This document shows positions 56,650 to 64,000 of a DNA stretch of 64,000 nt, piece by piece. The stretch covers positions 1-64,000 of the forward strand of contig NZ_JAYMFI010000003.1 of the NCBI RefSeq assembly GCF_035830635.1. The letters are read 5' to 3'. Below the pieces are notes generated by a model that saw nothing but the letters and a program-made list of their open reading frames with translations, made no database searches and had not been told where the DNA came from. The position numbers were made by a program, and so were the translations under genes. Positions within the stretch are counted from its first letter, which is position 1. Every line of letters starts with the position of its first letter. The DNA comes from Adlercreutzia shanghongiae (lineage in GTDB: Bacteria; Actinomycetota; Coriobacteriia; Coriobacteriales; Eggerthellaceae).

Positions 56650-59600
56650 TTAGGCCGTGCGGGCAGCGCGGGCCGCGCGCGTTTCTTCAGTCGTGACCTT
56701 GCTGGTCAGGTGGTTGTCGAAATCGCCAATCTTGCGAGCATAGCCGAGACGACGGGCCACAACCACCGCAGCGTAAGCCACCGTGAGCAGGATGCCGAGG
56801 GCCATCACCCAGTGCACCCAGCAATGCGGCTCGTCGAAGGCGCCGAGAGCCGTGGCGTCGTCTTCGATGGTCTCCTCGCCACCGATGCGCTTCACCGTGG
56901 GCTCCTCGTCATCGAAGGAGGCAAAGCCGGCCATGGGCACCTCTTCATCAAGGATGACGCTGGCCGCCGTGCCGAAGCCCGCGGCCATGGCGCGAGCGCG
57001 CTCGGGACCGGCCAGGGTGGTTACCACGGCAGCGGCCGCGTTGACCACCGAGTTGCTGCCCTCGGGCATGCCGGCGCCCAGGCTGGAATAGGGACGCTGG
57101 GGCAAAAGCGGGTTCTTCGGGGGCACTACAACCGAGCCCGCCGGGCCGATGGTGAAGGTACCGGGAATGACCTGCACATCGTAGTTGGCGTTACGCAGAT
57201 AGTTGGCCGTCAGCACCTCGGGGTAGAAGCCCACTTCCTCCGCGTCGTTGATGCGGCCGAAGGTGATGGCGCCCAGGTCGGTCTCGTTCACCAGGTCGCC
57301 TTCCACAATGGCTCCCTTAAACTCCGGGTCCAGCGTGGAGACGACCTTGAAGGAGTCCTCCACCGCGATGGTCACCGGGCGCGGCAGAATCTTCAGGTCG
57401 ATAGAACCCGTGTAGGTGCCGTGGTCGTCGCAGTCGACGGTAAAGTTGATGGTGCGGTTGCCGGCGTTGGTGTAAGCCGTCGGAGCATCGAAGGTAACGT
57501 GGGCCTTGTTCTTCTCCTCGTCGGCCACGGTGTAGGTGATGGCATGCTCCTGGCCGTCGTAGACGCCCACATACCCTTCAATGGTCACCGGGCAGGCGGA
57601 GCTGACCACGCGGATGGTGCCAAGGCTCGAAACCACGTCGTAGTTTGCGGACTGCGCCGTGTAAGCGCCGTCCTCGTCAGCCCAGATCAGCTCGAAGGTG
57701 TTGGCGACCTCGTCACCCACCTGGAAGGCCTGGCCCGTGGTGCGGTAGCCGAGCGTCTCGCCGTTCTGCAGACCGGTCACGGTCATGCCCGCGCTGGTAG
57801 CGGCGTTGCCGTCGAAGGGATAGATGATCGAGCTGGTGGTCACCTTTAGGGTGGCGGGCTTAATCGTCACGGACACGCCATCGACAACCTTAAGCTCGTT
57901 GCCGTTCTTGTCGCGAACAATCACCTTCAAGTTCGCGGCGCTGTCGGCCACGTTGGTGGCCAGGGCGAAGCGATCGCTCACTTTCACGCCCCGAGCCTGC
58001 AGCTCCACCGTCTCCCCATCCTTCATGAGGTTCTCGATGGCGGCCGCCTTAACGCCGTGGGCGCGTCCATCGTAGGTATAGGTTGCAGAGAAGTCGGTGG
58101 CATCCAGGCCCTCCACATCCAGCTTCCACTGAGCGTAATAGGTCGTGGTGCCCGGGGCGAAGGTCTTGGGGAGCTCCGTTACCGTTGCGCCCTCGCCGTC
58201 GGCCTGCGTGTTCCAGCCGGCGAACACATAACCGGCGCGCGTATAGCCCGGCTCAAGGGAAACACTCGGAACCGCTCCGTCGGTCACACCCTCGGCGCCC
58301 TCCTGGGAGCCCGTCGCATTCTGGGCGTTCTTGTCGAACACGATAGAGGCCTTGTTCGCCGACCACTTGGCATAGTAGGTCGTCTTGCCCGCCGGGAACG
58401 TCTCGGGCAGCGTCACCGGCTCGCCCGCGAAGCCCTCGTTGGCGTACCAGCCCTCGAAGGTGTAGCCCGCACGCTCCATCGTCGGCCACACGCTCGCCTC
58501 GATAGCCTCATCGGTCTCGCCCTCGATGGTCACGGTCTCGTGATCCGCAGACACGAGCTCGATGGAGGCGTTAAGGGCGCTATAGGTCGCGGTGTACGTA
58601 CGGTCGTAGGAAACCATCTCGTCTTCGAGAAGCGTATCGCCGGCATTGCCGCGGCCCTCGAAATACCAGCCTGCGAACTCATAGCCCGCCTTCGGGTCTA
58701 CCTCAGGCGCCTGCGGCAGGTTCTCCTCCGGCCAGACCACGTACTCCTTCACCGTGTTGCCGTTCTCGTCTGCGGCAAGCGGCTTACCGTCGATCAAAAG
58801 CGCACCGCGGCTGTCGGAGGCGAACTTCACCGTCATGCGACGCTCGAAGCAAACCTTGAACACCAGAGGAGCATCGCTGTCGGCGGGAGCGAACAGGCAC
58901 TCGGTAATCTGGCCCGCATAGGTCTTATCGCGCCGATAGTCGTCGGCCTTGTAGCCCGTAGCCTCGCCCTCGATGACCTCGGGGACGTTGAGATAGACCG
59001 GATTAAGGCTCGTATCGAACTGGACCAGCGTCTCGGGATGGCACTGCATCTTATCCTTAACCACCAAGCTGGGGCTGTCCGGATAGCTGCCATCGGCGTT
59101 CATGAGATAGTACTCAATTTCGTAGGCCGCGTCCTCATAGTCGATGGTGCCGTTGTTGATAGCGAAGCGAGCCTCGAAAACTGTGTCCTCGTAGCACTCT
59201 CCGTTGTTTTCGAGCGTGGTCTTGTTCAGGTGCTGCTTAACCGTCACAACATCGAGATTCGTGAACTCACTAACTTTCTCGCCCTCGCCGGCGCCCTGCG
59301 GATCCACCTTGAACCATCCCACAAACATATAGCCGGGAAGCACCTTCACCGTGCAGCCGCGAATATTCGATTCCGCGCCCGGATAGATGTCGGTGTCGTA
59401 GAAGGCGTTGCCAAAAGTCAGCGCCGTCTCGCCGCGGCACACGCGGCCACCGAGGTTGGAGCGATAGGTAATTTCGGCGCGCTGGCTAGAATCGGCCACC
59501 CACTTCGCGTAGTAAGTCGTCGTGCCAGCGGCGAACTCGCTCGGCAGCGCCTGAATGGCACCGTCACCCAGGCTCTCGTTCGCGTACCAACCGGCGAACT

Positions 59601-61800
59601 TGAAGCCAGGACGAACGGGCGTGGGAAGCTCGAGGCCCTTGGTAGATTGCCCGGTGTAGCCGTCGTAAGAGGCAACGGCATCGGGCTCGCCGTTCGTAGC
59701 AACCTTGCCGCCCATGGCGTTGAACTCGAAGGTAGCGGGAGCGCCCTTCCACTGAGCAATATAGGTCACGGCCTCCGAGCCCATGATGGCAGAGTCGCCG
59801 GGCTGCTTCGTCGCGCCATCCTCGGCCACCCAGCCATCGAACTCGTAGCCGTAGCGCGTCGGTGCATCCATCAGCCAATAGCGGCTGCCCTCGTTCACGC
59901 TGATAGCTTTGCTTTCCTTCTGGTTGCCGGCAAAAGCTCCGCCGTTGGGATCGAAAGTCACCACAGGCGCATTGGCAGCAATATAGCGCGCGTAGAAGGT
60001 CGTCGGCGCGGCCTCTTGGTAGACAGCCGGAGCCTTGGTGCGATAGGTGGCATCGGTGTACCAGCCATCGAAGACGTACTCGCGGTTGTCAGTTGTAAGG
60101 ACGCGGCTGAACGTCGTCTCCCCAACAGTGAGCTTGTCACCCTCGTCGTTGAAGGTCGGCAAAGTGACGCTTTCGTCCGCCCCATAGGAAGCCGTTGCCA
60201 GCTTGGTTCCCGCAGGGGCGTTCACCTGATAGGAGACTGCGAAGCGGTCGTTCGTATTCAGAGACATCTGAACATAGACGTGGTAGGCGCTCTCCAGCTG
60301 AGTGCCGTTGCTGTCGTTGGAAGCCAGAGGGCCCTTGATCAGATAGGGGGCATAGCTGTACGTCCAGCTGTCGTCGTAATGGGGGCGCTTGGTCTCATTG
60401 TCGATGACGTCTTTGTAGTAGCTGGCCAGGCCAAGGCGAATCTCGCGGTCGGTGGGACGCTCGGCGATCATCGACTCCAAGCTGACCGGGACGCCGCCGC
60501 AAAGCGTTCCCTCGTAGAGGCTTTCACCTCCGGCATAGCCATCGGGCAGGACAATGGAGCCCGATCCCAGGAACTGAGCCTTGGAGGCGGTTGCGCTTCC
60601 GCCCTCTTCGGCAGGAACGAAATAGAAGTAGGCAAGCTGCTCGCCAGACTCAGCAGGCAACGCGCGAACGCTCACGCTGTAACGCGTGTCCCCGCAAGAT
60701 ACCACCGCGTCGCACACCTTGTTCGCCTTAACGGTAACCGCAGACTGATTGGCGCCAGTAAGCCAAAGGGCTGTGCCTGCGTTCTCAGTCTTCCACTCAT
60801 GCACATGGCTTTCATTGCAAACGAGCGAACGGCTCTCGCCGACATACATCACCAGGGACGTTTCTTCCCCGCTCGGCACCTCAGGAGCCTCCGGGTTGTC
60901 GCTACCGTCGCCCGCGTTGGGGTCCTTGGGCTCATCGGAACCCGACGGGGGCACTACGTCAGCGCCGCCCTGGTTGTCGCCCTCGGTCGTTCCCGGCACT
61001 TCGGGGCCCTGGTTCTCGTCACCCTCGTTCTCTTCGGGAGTCGCAGGCTCCGTCAGCAGAAGGGCGACCAGCGAAGGAGCGCCATCAATAACAAAGGAGA
61101 GCTCCGTGGGGTCGGGCACGACCGTCGTATCGAGCGCAAGCTCGCGCGCCTCTTCGCCGTTGATAGCGAAGACGCTCAGCCCCATCGTGGCCCCAAGCGG
61201 ATTGACGATGGTGGCCATGAGGGGCTCGTCCACAGCCAGCGGCTGACCGTCCTCGTCAAGCAGCGTGATGCTGTAAGCCACGCCGCCCTTGACGCTCAAG
61301 CCCTCGCCCAGGACGGTTCGGACCGCCTCTGTCACCTTGTCGGTGAAGGCCGTTTCAACCTTCAGAGTAGCGCCGGCCGGAAGAGAAGAGTGGTTCACCG
61401 GAGCAACGCGCACTGTCACGCCATCGTTCGCCTGAGCGGTCAGCGCACCGAGAACCGTCTCGGAAGAACCATCCGCGGTATCGCCAGCGTCGCCCTCGGG
61501 CGTCGTCTCGGAAGCCGGACCCTTGTCCCCCTCGGTCGTGCCAGAGGTCTCGGGGGTCTCGCTTCCGTTCTCCGACACGCGCTTGATGGTCGCATCGGGA
61601 TCAACCTGAGACGCGGTCTCAGAAGCCACCGTCGGCTCGGCCACATCCCCATCGAATCCCTCGGCTGCAAGAGCCGTACCGGCAAACGCGGAGACGTTTA
61701 AGAACGAGAGCGTCAACAGCACCGAGAGAATGGTCGCGACGACCTTTCCCTCGAGGCAGTTACGCGCGTCGGCGAGTCGCTGTATCGTGTTCATTTCCAC
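56650..61800 (-). CDS. Large surface protein with InlB B-repeats and MBG domains
   Basis: This protein is about 1716 residues with a signal peptide (KVVATILSVLLTLSFLNVSA). An acidic Gly/Glu/Pro linker with Asp-Asn repeats (about 250-330) is followed by seven InlB-like repeats recognisable by G-Y-x-F-x-G-W (YEFDGW, FKFAGWYANE, YMFVGWF, YEFAGWYFE, YTFEGWYANE, YVFAGWNTQ) with YYAKW ends. MBG domains (TYTYDGRAHGVK; GVYDGQEHAITYT) follow. The C-terminus has one membrane helix (VHWVMALGILLTVAYAAVVV) and a ~35-residue charged tail, with no LPxTG sortase motif. It is probably a host or glycan adhesin. GTG 61800 has AAGGAG 6 bases upstream; ATG 61794 is an alternative. Confidence 0.88.
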   Translation of the reverse strand: MEMNTIQRLADARNCLEGKVVATILSVLLTLSFLNVSAFAGTALAAEGFDGDVAEPTVASETASQVDPDATIKRVSENGSETPETSGTTEGDKGPASETTPEGDAGDTADGSSETVLGALTAQANDGVTVRVAPVNHSSLPAGATLKVETAFTDKVTEAVRTVLGEGLSVKGGVAYSITLLDEDGQPLAVDEPLMATIVNPLGATMGLSVFAINGEEARELALDTTVVPDPTELSFVIDGAPSLVALLLTEPATPEENEGDENQGPEVPGTTEGDNQGGADVVPPSGSDEPKDPNAGDGSDNPEAPEVPSGEETSLVMYVGESRSLVCNESHVHEWKTENAGTALWLTGANQSAVTVKANKVCDAVVSCGDTRYSVSVRALPAESGEQLAYFYFVPAEEGGSATASKAQFLGSGSIVLPDGYAGGESLYEGTLCGGVPVSLESMIAERPTDREIRLGLASYYKDVIDNETKRPHYDDSWTYSYAPYLIKGPLASNDSNGTQLESAYHVYVQMSLNTNDRFAVSYQVNAPAGTKLATASYGADESVTLPTFNDEGDKLTVGETTFSRVLTTDNREYVFDGWYTDATYRTKAPAVYQEAAPTTFYARYIAANAPVVTFDPNGGAFAGNQKESKAISVNEGSRYWLMDAPTRYGYEFDGWVAEDGATKQPGDSAIMGSEAVTYIAQWKGAPATFEFNAMGGKVATNGEPDAVASYDGYTGQSTKGLELPTPVRPGFKFAGWYANESLGDGAIQALPSEFAAGTTTYYAKWVADSSQRAEITYRSNLGGRVCRGETALTFGNAFYDTDIYPGAESNIRGCTVKVLPGYMFVGWFKVDPQGAGEGEKVSEFTNLDVVTVKQHLNKTTLENNGECYEDTVFEARFAINNGTIDYEDAAYEIEYYLMNADGSYPDSPSLVVKDKMQCHPETLVQFDTSLNPVYLNVPEVIEGEATGYKADDYRRDKTYAGQITECLFAPADSDAPLVFKVCFERRMTVKFASDSRGALLIDGKPLAADENGNTVKEYVVWPEENLPQAPEVDPKAGYEFAGWYFEGRGNAGDTLLEDEMVSYDRTYTATYSALNASIELVSADHETVTIEGETDEAIEASVWPTMERAGYTFEGWYANEGFAGEPVTLPETFPAGKTTYYAKWSANKASIVFDKNAQNATGSQEGAEGVTDGAVPSVSLEPGYTRAGYVFAGWNTQADGEGATVTELPKTFAPGTTTYYAQWKLDVEGLDATDFSATYTYDGRAHGVKAAAIENLMKDGETVELQARGVKVSDRFALATNVADSAANLKVIVRDKNGNELKVVDGVSVTIKPATLKVTTSSIIYPFDGNAATSAGMTVTGLQNGETLGYRTTGQAFQVGDEVANTFELIWADEDGAYTAQSANYDVVSSLGTIRVVSSACPVTIEGYVGVYDGQEHAITYTVADEEKNKAHVTFDAPTAYTNAGNRTINFTVDCDDHGTYTGSIDLKILPRPVTIAVEDSFKVVSTLDPEFKGAIVEGDLVNETDLGAITFGRINDAEEVGFYPEVLTANYLRNANYDVQVIPGTFTIGPAGSVVVPPKNPLLPQRPYSSLGAGMPEGSNSVVNAAAAVVTTLAGPERARAMAAGFGTAASVILDEEVPMAGFASFDDEEPTVKRIGGEETIEDDATALGAFDEPHCWVHWVMALGILLTVAYAAVVVARRLGYARKIGDFDNHLTSKVTTEETRAARAARTA

Positions 61801-62045
61801 CAACTTCTCCTTAAACCCGGCGGCACCTTGCCGCCTTGCTTCCACTCTCTTTATGTTCGTCTTCGACGCGTGCAAAAACCTGGACGCTCTTCGGCCCAGT
61901 TCTCAGCATCGATGAGGATTTTACGCAGCATTTACTAGGGCGTCAGGAGGATAACCGGTATTTGAAATGACAATGACATGGCAATGCTAGGGAATTTGCC
62001 GCCAAATTGTCAATTTCGTGTTCTGAAACGGTAATGACAGGTATG

Positions 62046-62066
62046 AAAAAGGCGGCCAAGGCCGCC
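62046..62066 (-). terminator. Terminator of the small membrane protein gene
   Basis: GGCGGCC and GGCCGCC flank AA (62051-62066), followed on the minus strand by TTTTT. It lies 43 bases past the stop. The gap 61876-62045 between this and the adhesin gene shows nothing else. Confidence 0.85.
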
Positions 62067-62108
62067 AAACAGCATGCTTCTAGATGCCGTACTCTAAAGG
62101 GGATAGCC

Positions 62109-62657
62109 TTAGGCGCGGGCCCCGCCTACCAACATCGCCAGCTCGCGGCGATCGTGGAAGGGCTTGGGCTGATCGGGATGGGCGACTTCGACAACCTCCC
62201 CTTCCCAGGTAGAGCCAGCATCGCTGAACTTCGAGGAGCGCACGATGCGCTGGAAGCGAACGCGCGAATTGGAAGGCAGCTCGGCCAAATCGAACCCGTA
62301 GGTGAGGCTCGAGAGCACCGTTTGAAGAGCCTCGACCAAATCGGTATCGGGATTGAGGCGGATGACGCCCAGCTCGCTGTTGTAGATAAGACCTGGCGCC
62401 ACAAAGATCGTGCGAATGCGCTCCTGGCGCTTCTTTTCGGCCCAATGAATAGCCAAGCACGCCGCAATGATGATGACCCACCACACAACGGTGACCACAA
62501 GATCGAGGGGGTTATCGACGAGATTGAACTGCAACGCCTGCCACAGCCAGAGAAACAGCACCGACGCCAGCAGCAGCACAGCAGCTATGATCCAATTGCT
62601 TTTTCGCATGCGGCGTGACTCCCAAGGTGTTTCTCGTGGTGAGCGGTTTGTTTCCAT
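62109..62657 (-). CDS. Small membrane protein of unknown function
   Basis: The protein has two adjacent hydrophobic segments (WIIAAVLLLASVLFLWLWQAL and LVVTVVWWVIIIAACLAIHW), then a cytoplasmic domain of ~110 residues (VFVAPGLIYNSELGVIRLNP-type; WEGEVVEVAHPDQPKPFHDR). I do not recognise the domain. The start is unresolved: ATG 62657 (182 residues) has no clear ribosome binding site, and ATG 62609 lies after GGGAG at long distance. It is transcribed alone. Confidence 0.7.
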   Translation of the reverse strand: METNRSPRETPWESRRMRKSNWIIAAVLLLASVLFLWLWQALQFNLVDNPLDLVVTVVWWVIIIAACLAIHWAEKKRQERIRTIFVAPGLIYNSELGVIRLNPDTDLVEALQTVLSSLTYGFDLAELPSNSRVRFQRIVRSSKFSDAGSTWEGEVVEVAHPDQPKPFHDRRELAMLVGGARA

Positions 62658-62724
62658 TTTGCCAATTTTACAGCTTTCAAGCATGACATTCTAGCATTAA
62701 TCGCGTGTTCGCTCGCCAAATCGC

Positions 62725-62757
62725 AAAAGAGCCCGTCGCTTGCGCAACGAGCTCTTT
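62725..62757 (-). terminator. Terminator after the ferredoxin gene
   Basis: AAAGAGC and GCTCTTT frame a partly paired interior, with TTTTG following on the minus strand. It lies about 70 bases past the ferredoxin stop. Confidence 0.65.
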
Positions 62758-62825
62758 ATGTTTGTGCTTTGCTGCGCGGGACCAGCGCGAAACACTGACC
62801 CGTTCAGCTATGGGGAAACGCTCAG

Positions 62826-63014
62826 TTAGTCCTCGACGATCTCGGGGATGGCGCCCATGGGGCACTCCTCGACGCAGTCGCCGCAGGCGATGCAGGCTTC
62901 CTCGTTCACGGCGTCAGCGACGCCGTTGACGACCTCGAGCACTTCCTGGGGGCACGCGTCAACGCAGATGCCGCAGCCGATGCACTCGTCAGCTTCGATA
63001 ACGGGATGAGACAT
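62826..63014 (-). CDS. 2[4Fe-4S] ferredoxin
   Basis: This 62-residue ferredoxin has two complete cluster motifs (CIGCGICVDACP and CIACGDCVEECP) in the clostridial-type arrangement. It is a low-potential electron carrier. The start at ATG 63014 is preferred because AGAAGGAG precedes it; the open frame extends 35 codons upstream without support. It lies 187 bases downstream of hypE on the same strand and may serve hydrogen metabolism; the gap contains no gene. Confidence 0.95.
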   Translation of the reverse strand: MSHPVIEADECIGCGICVDACPQEVLEVVNGVADAVNEEACIACGDCVEECPMGAIPEIVED

Positions 63015-63201
63015 GGGAGGCTCCTTCTGTTCTCGGTGACATTCCTCGTCTATGAAGCAGGAGCTTCTCGCTCCCGGTAACTTCACTGCGCAAGATACCA
63101 TGAAAGCCCCTAAGCGCAAGCAGGAAATGCGAACTTTTCAGGGGATGGCCGCGCTTGCTGCGAAAGCCCCGCCCAAACCCTCGGTGAGCGGCGATTCAAA
63201 G

Positions 63202-64000
63202 CTAGCAGATGCGCGGAAGCTGCTCGCCCACCAGCATGTCCAAAATGCGCGTGCTGCCGAAAGCGGTGCGCAGAAACACCTTGGGTCCGCGAGCGGCATC
63301 GGCTTCGGTCACCCGGCCGATAATGGCAGCATCGGCACCGTAGGGGCTCTTGCGCATGGCGGCCAGGGCGGCGTCGGCCTCATCGGCCGCCACCACGCAC
63401 ACCATCTTGCCCTCGTTGGCCACCTGCATCACGTCGTAGCCGAGCATTTCGCAAGCGCCCAGCACGGCGTCTTTCACGGGAACGGCATCCTCGTTCACCG
63501 TAATATCGGTGCCGGACTGCTCGGCCAGCTCGTTAAGCGTAGAGGCGATGCCGCCACGCGTGGGGTCGCGGAAGCAGCGCGTGTTGGGCGCCGCGGTCAG
63601 CACATCGGCAATGAGGTGGTTCAGCGGGGCGGCATCGCTTTCGATGGCGGCCGAGAAATTCAATCCCTCGCGGCAGCTCATGATGGTAATGCCATGGTCT
63701 CCCAGGGTGCCGCTCACGAGCACCGCATCACCCGGGCGAATCTGAGCCCCTCCCAGGTTCACGCCTTCGGGCAGCGCGCCGATGCCGCTCGTGTTAATGT
63801 AGATGCCGTCGCCGTGGCCCCGATTCACCACTTTGGTGTCGCCGGTCACGAAGCGCACGCCGGCCTCCTTCGCCGCCTCGGCCATGGAAGCGCAAATGCG
63901 GCGCAGATCTTCCATGGGAAAGCCCTCTTCCAAAATGAAGGCGCAGGAGAGATACAGCGGACGGGCGCCGGAGGTTGCCACGTCGTTCACCGTGCCGCAC
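63202..64000 (-). CDS. hypE: HypE, [NiFe]-hydrogenase maturation (5' part outside window)
   Basis: The 266 visible codons cover most of the AIR-synthase-like fold (VNDVATSGARPLYLSCAFIL; FVTGDTKVVNRGHGDG; FRDPTRGGIASTLNELA). The protein ends PRIC, the C-terminal cysteine that HypF carbamoylates and HypE dehydrates to thiocyanate to supply the cyanide ligands of the Ni-Fe site. The reading frame runs off the right edge; about 70-80 residues including the ATP loop are missing. This implies further hyp genes beyond the window. Confidence 0.95.
   Translation of the reverse strand, partial: CGTVNDVATSGARPLYLSCAFILEEGFPMEDLRRICASMAEAAKEAGVRFVTGDTKVVNRGHGDGIYINTSGIGALPEGVNLGGAQIRPGDAVLVSGTLGDHGITIMSCREGLNFSAAIESDAAPLNHLIADVLTAAPNTRCFRDPTRGGIASTLNELAEQSGTDITVNEDAVPVKDAVLGACEMLGYDVMQVANEGKMVCVVAADEADAALAAMRKSPYGADAAIIGRVTEADAARGPKVFLRTAFGSTRILDMLVGEQLPRIC

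Noticed and set aside
58057..61701. Plus-strand 1214-codon frame
   Set aside because: Antisense shadow of the InlB/MBG adhesin, which has signal peptide, repeats and membrane anchor.

Overview
The window looks like a chromosome segment from a high-GC anaerobic actinobacterium of the class Coriobacteriia, most likely family Eggerthellaceae (Adlercreutzia/Eggerthella/Gordonibacter-like). The evidence is an HspR/HAIR-controlled dnaK-grpE-dnaJ-hspR-clpB operon, anaerobic class III ribonucleotide reductase, molybdenum-cofactor and [NiFe]-hydrogenase maturation genes, and two Tat-exported FAD reductases each divergent from a membrane-bound LuxR-type regulator, an arrangement characteristic of Eggerthellaceae. 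I cannot name the species. No tRNA, rRNA or CRISPR array was seen.

Layout. 1-8989: a giant minus-strand RHS/YD-repeat surface protein (polymorphic-toxin type) whose variable C-terminus lies beyond the left edge. 9271-11704: a small minus-strand cluster of a radical SAM/SPASM peptide maturase, a 28-residue two-cysteine peptide gene with a near-perfect ribosome binding site, a DUF2975 membrane protein and an XRE regulator; this is the best candidate for an undescribed system. 11841-17722: HtrA-type protease, histidine phosphatase, and an amino-acid ABC transporter. 17748-24482: two FAD-reductase/LuxR pairs back to back. 24556-29039: polyferredoxin plus a MobB-MobA fusion, MscS channel, NrdG. 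29146-31879: PhoB/PhoR-like pair and a Na/Pi cotransporter. 32057-39836: repeats, NrdD with NrdR boxes, an ECF vitamin transporter (T, A-A fusion, S) headed by a homocysteine-methyltransferase-like protein without its zinc ligands, then a string of hairpins that may be a small RNA. 39911-45563: acidic protein and two tandem YhgE/Pip proteins. 45642-47662: a DUF559-type protein bracketed by two ~220-bp inverted-repeat elements, and a highly structured intergenic region. 47669-54578: heat-shock operon. 54895-64000: AlbA_2 transcription regulator, InlB/MBG-repeat adhesin, small membrane protein, ferredoxin, and the 3' part of hypE.

How the genes fit together. The metabolic genes describe an anaerobe: NrdD/NrdG make dNTPs without oxygen, MobBA feeds molybdo-enzymes, HypE and ferredoxins serve hydrogen/electron metabolism, and exported flavoproteins reduce external electron acceptors under control of membrane-sensing LuxR proteins. 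The ECF transporter and corrinoid-enzyme-like protein suggest vitamin (probably cobalamin) salvage. The RHS protein, InlB adhesin and YhgE pair are envelope-facing interaction functions. Several starts were moved from the longest open frame to the codon with a convincing ribosome binding site; these are stated per gene.
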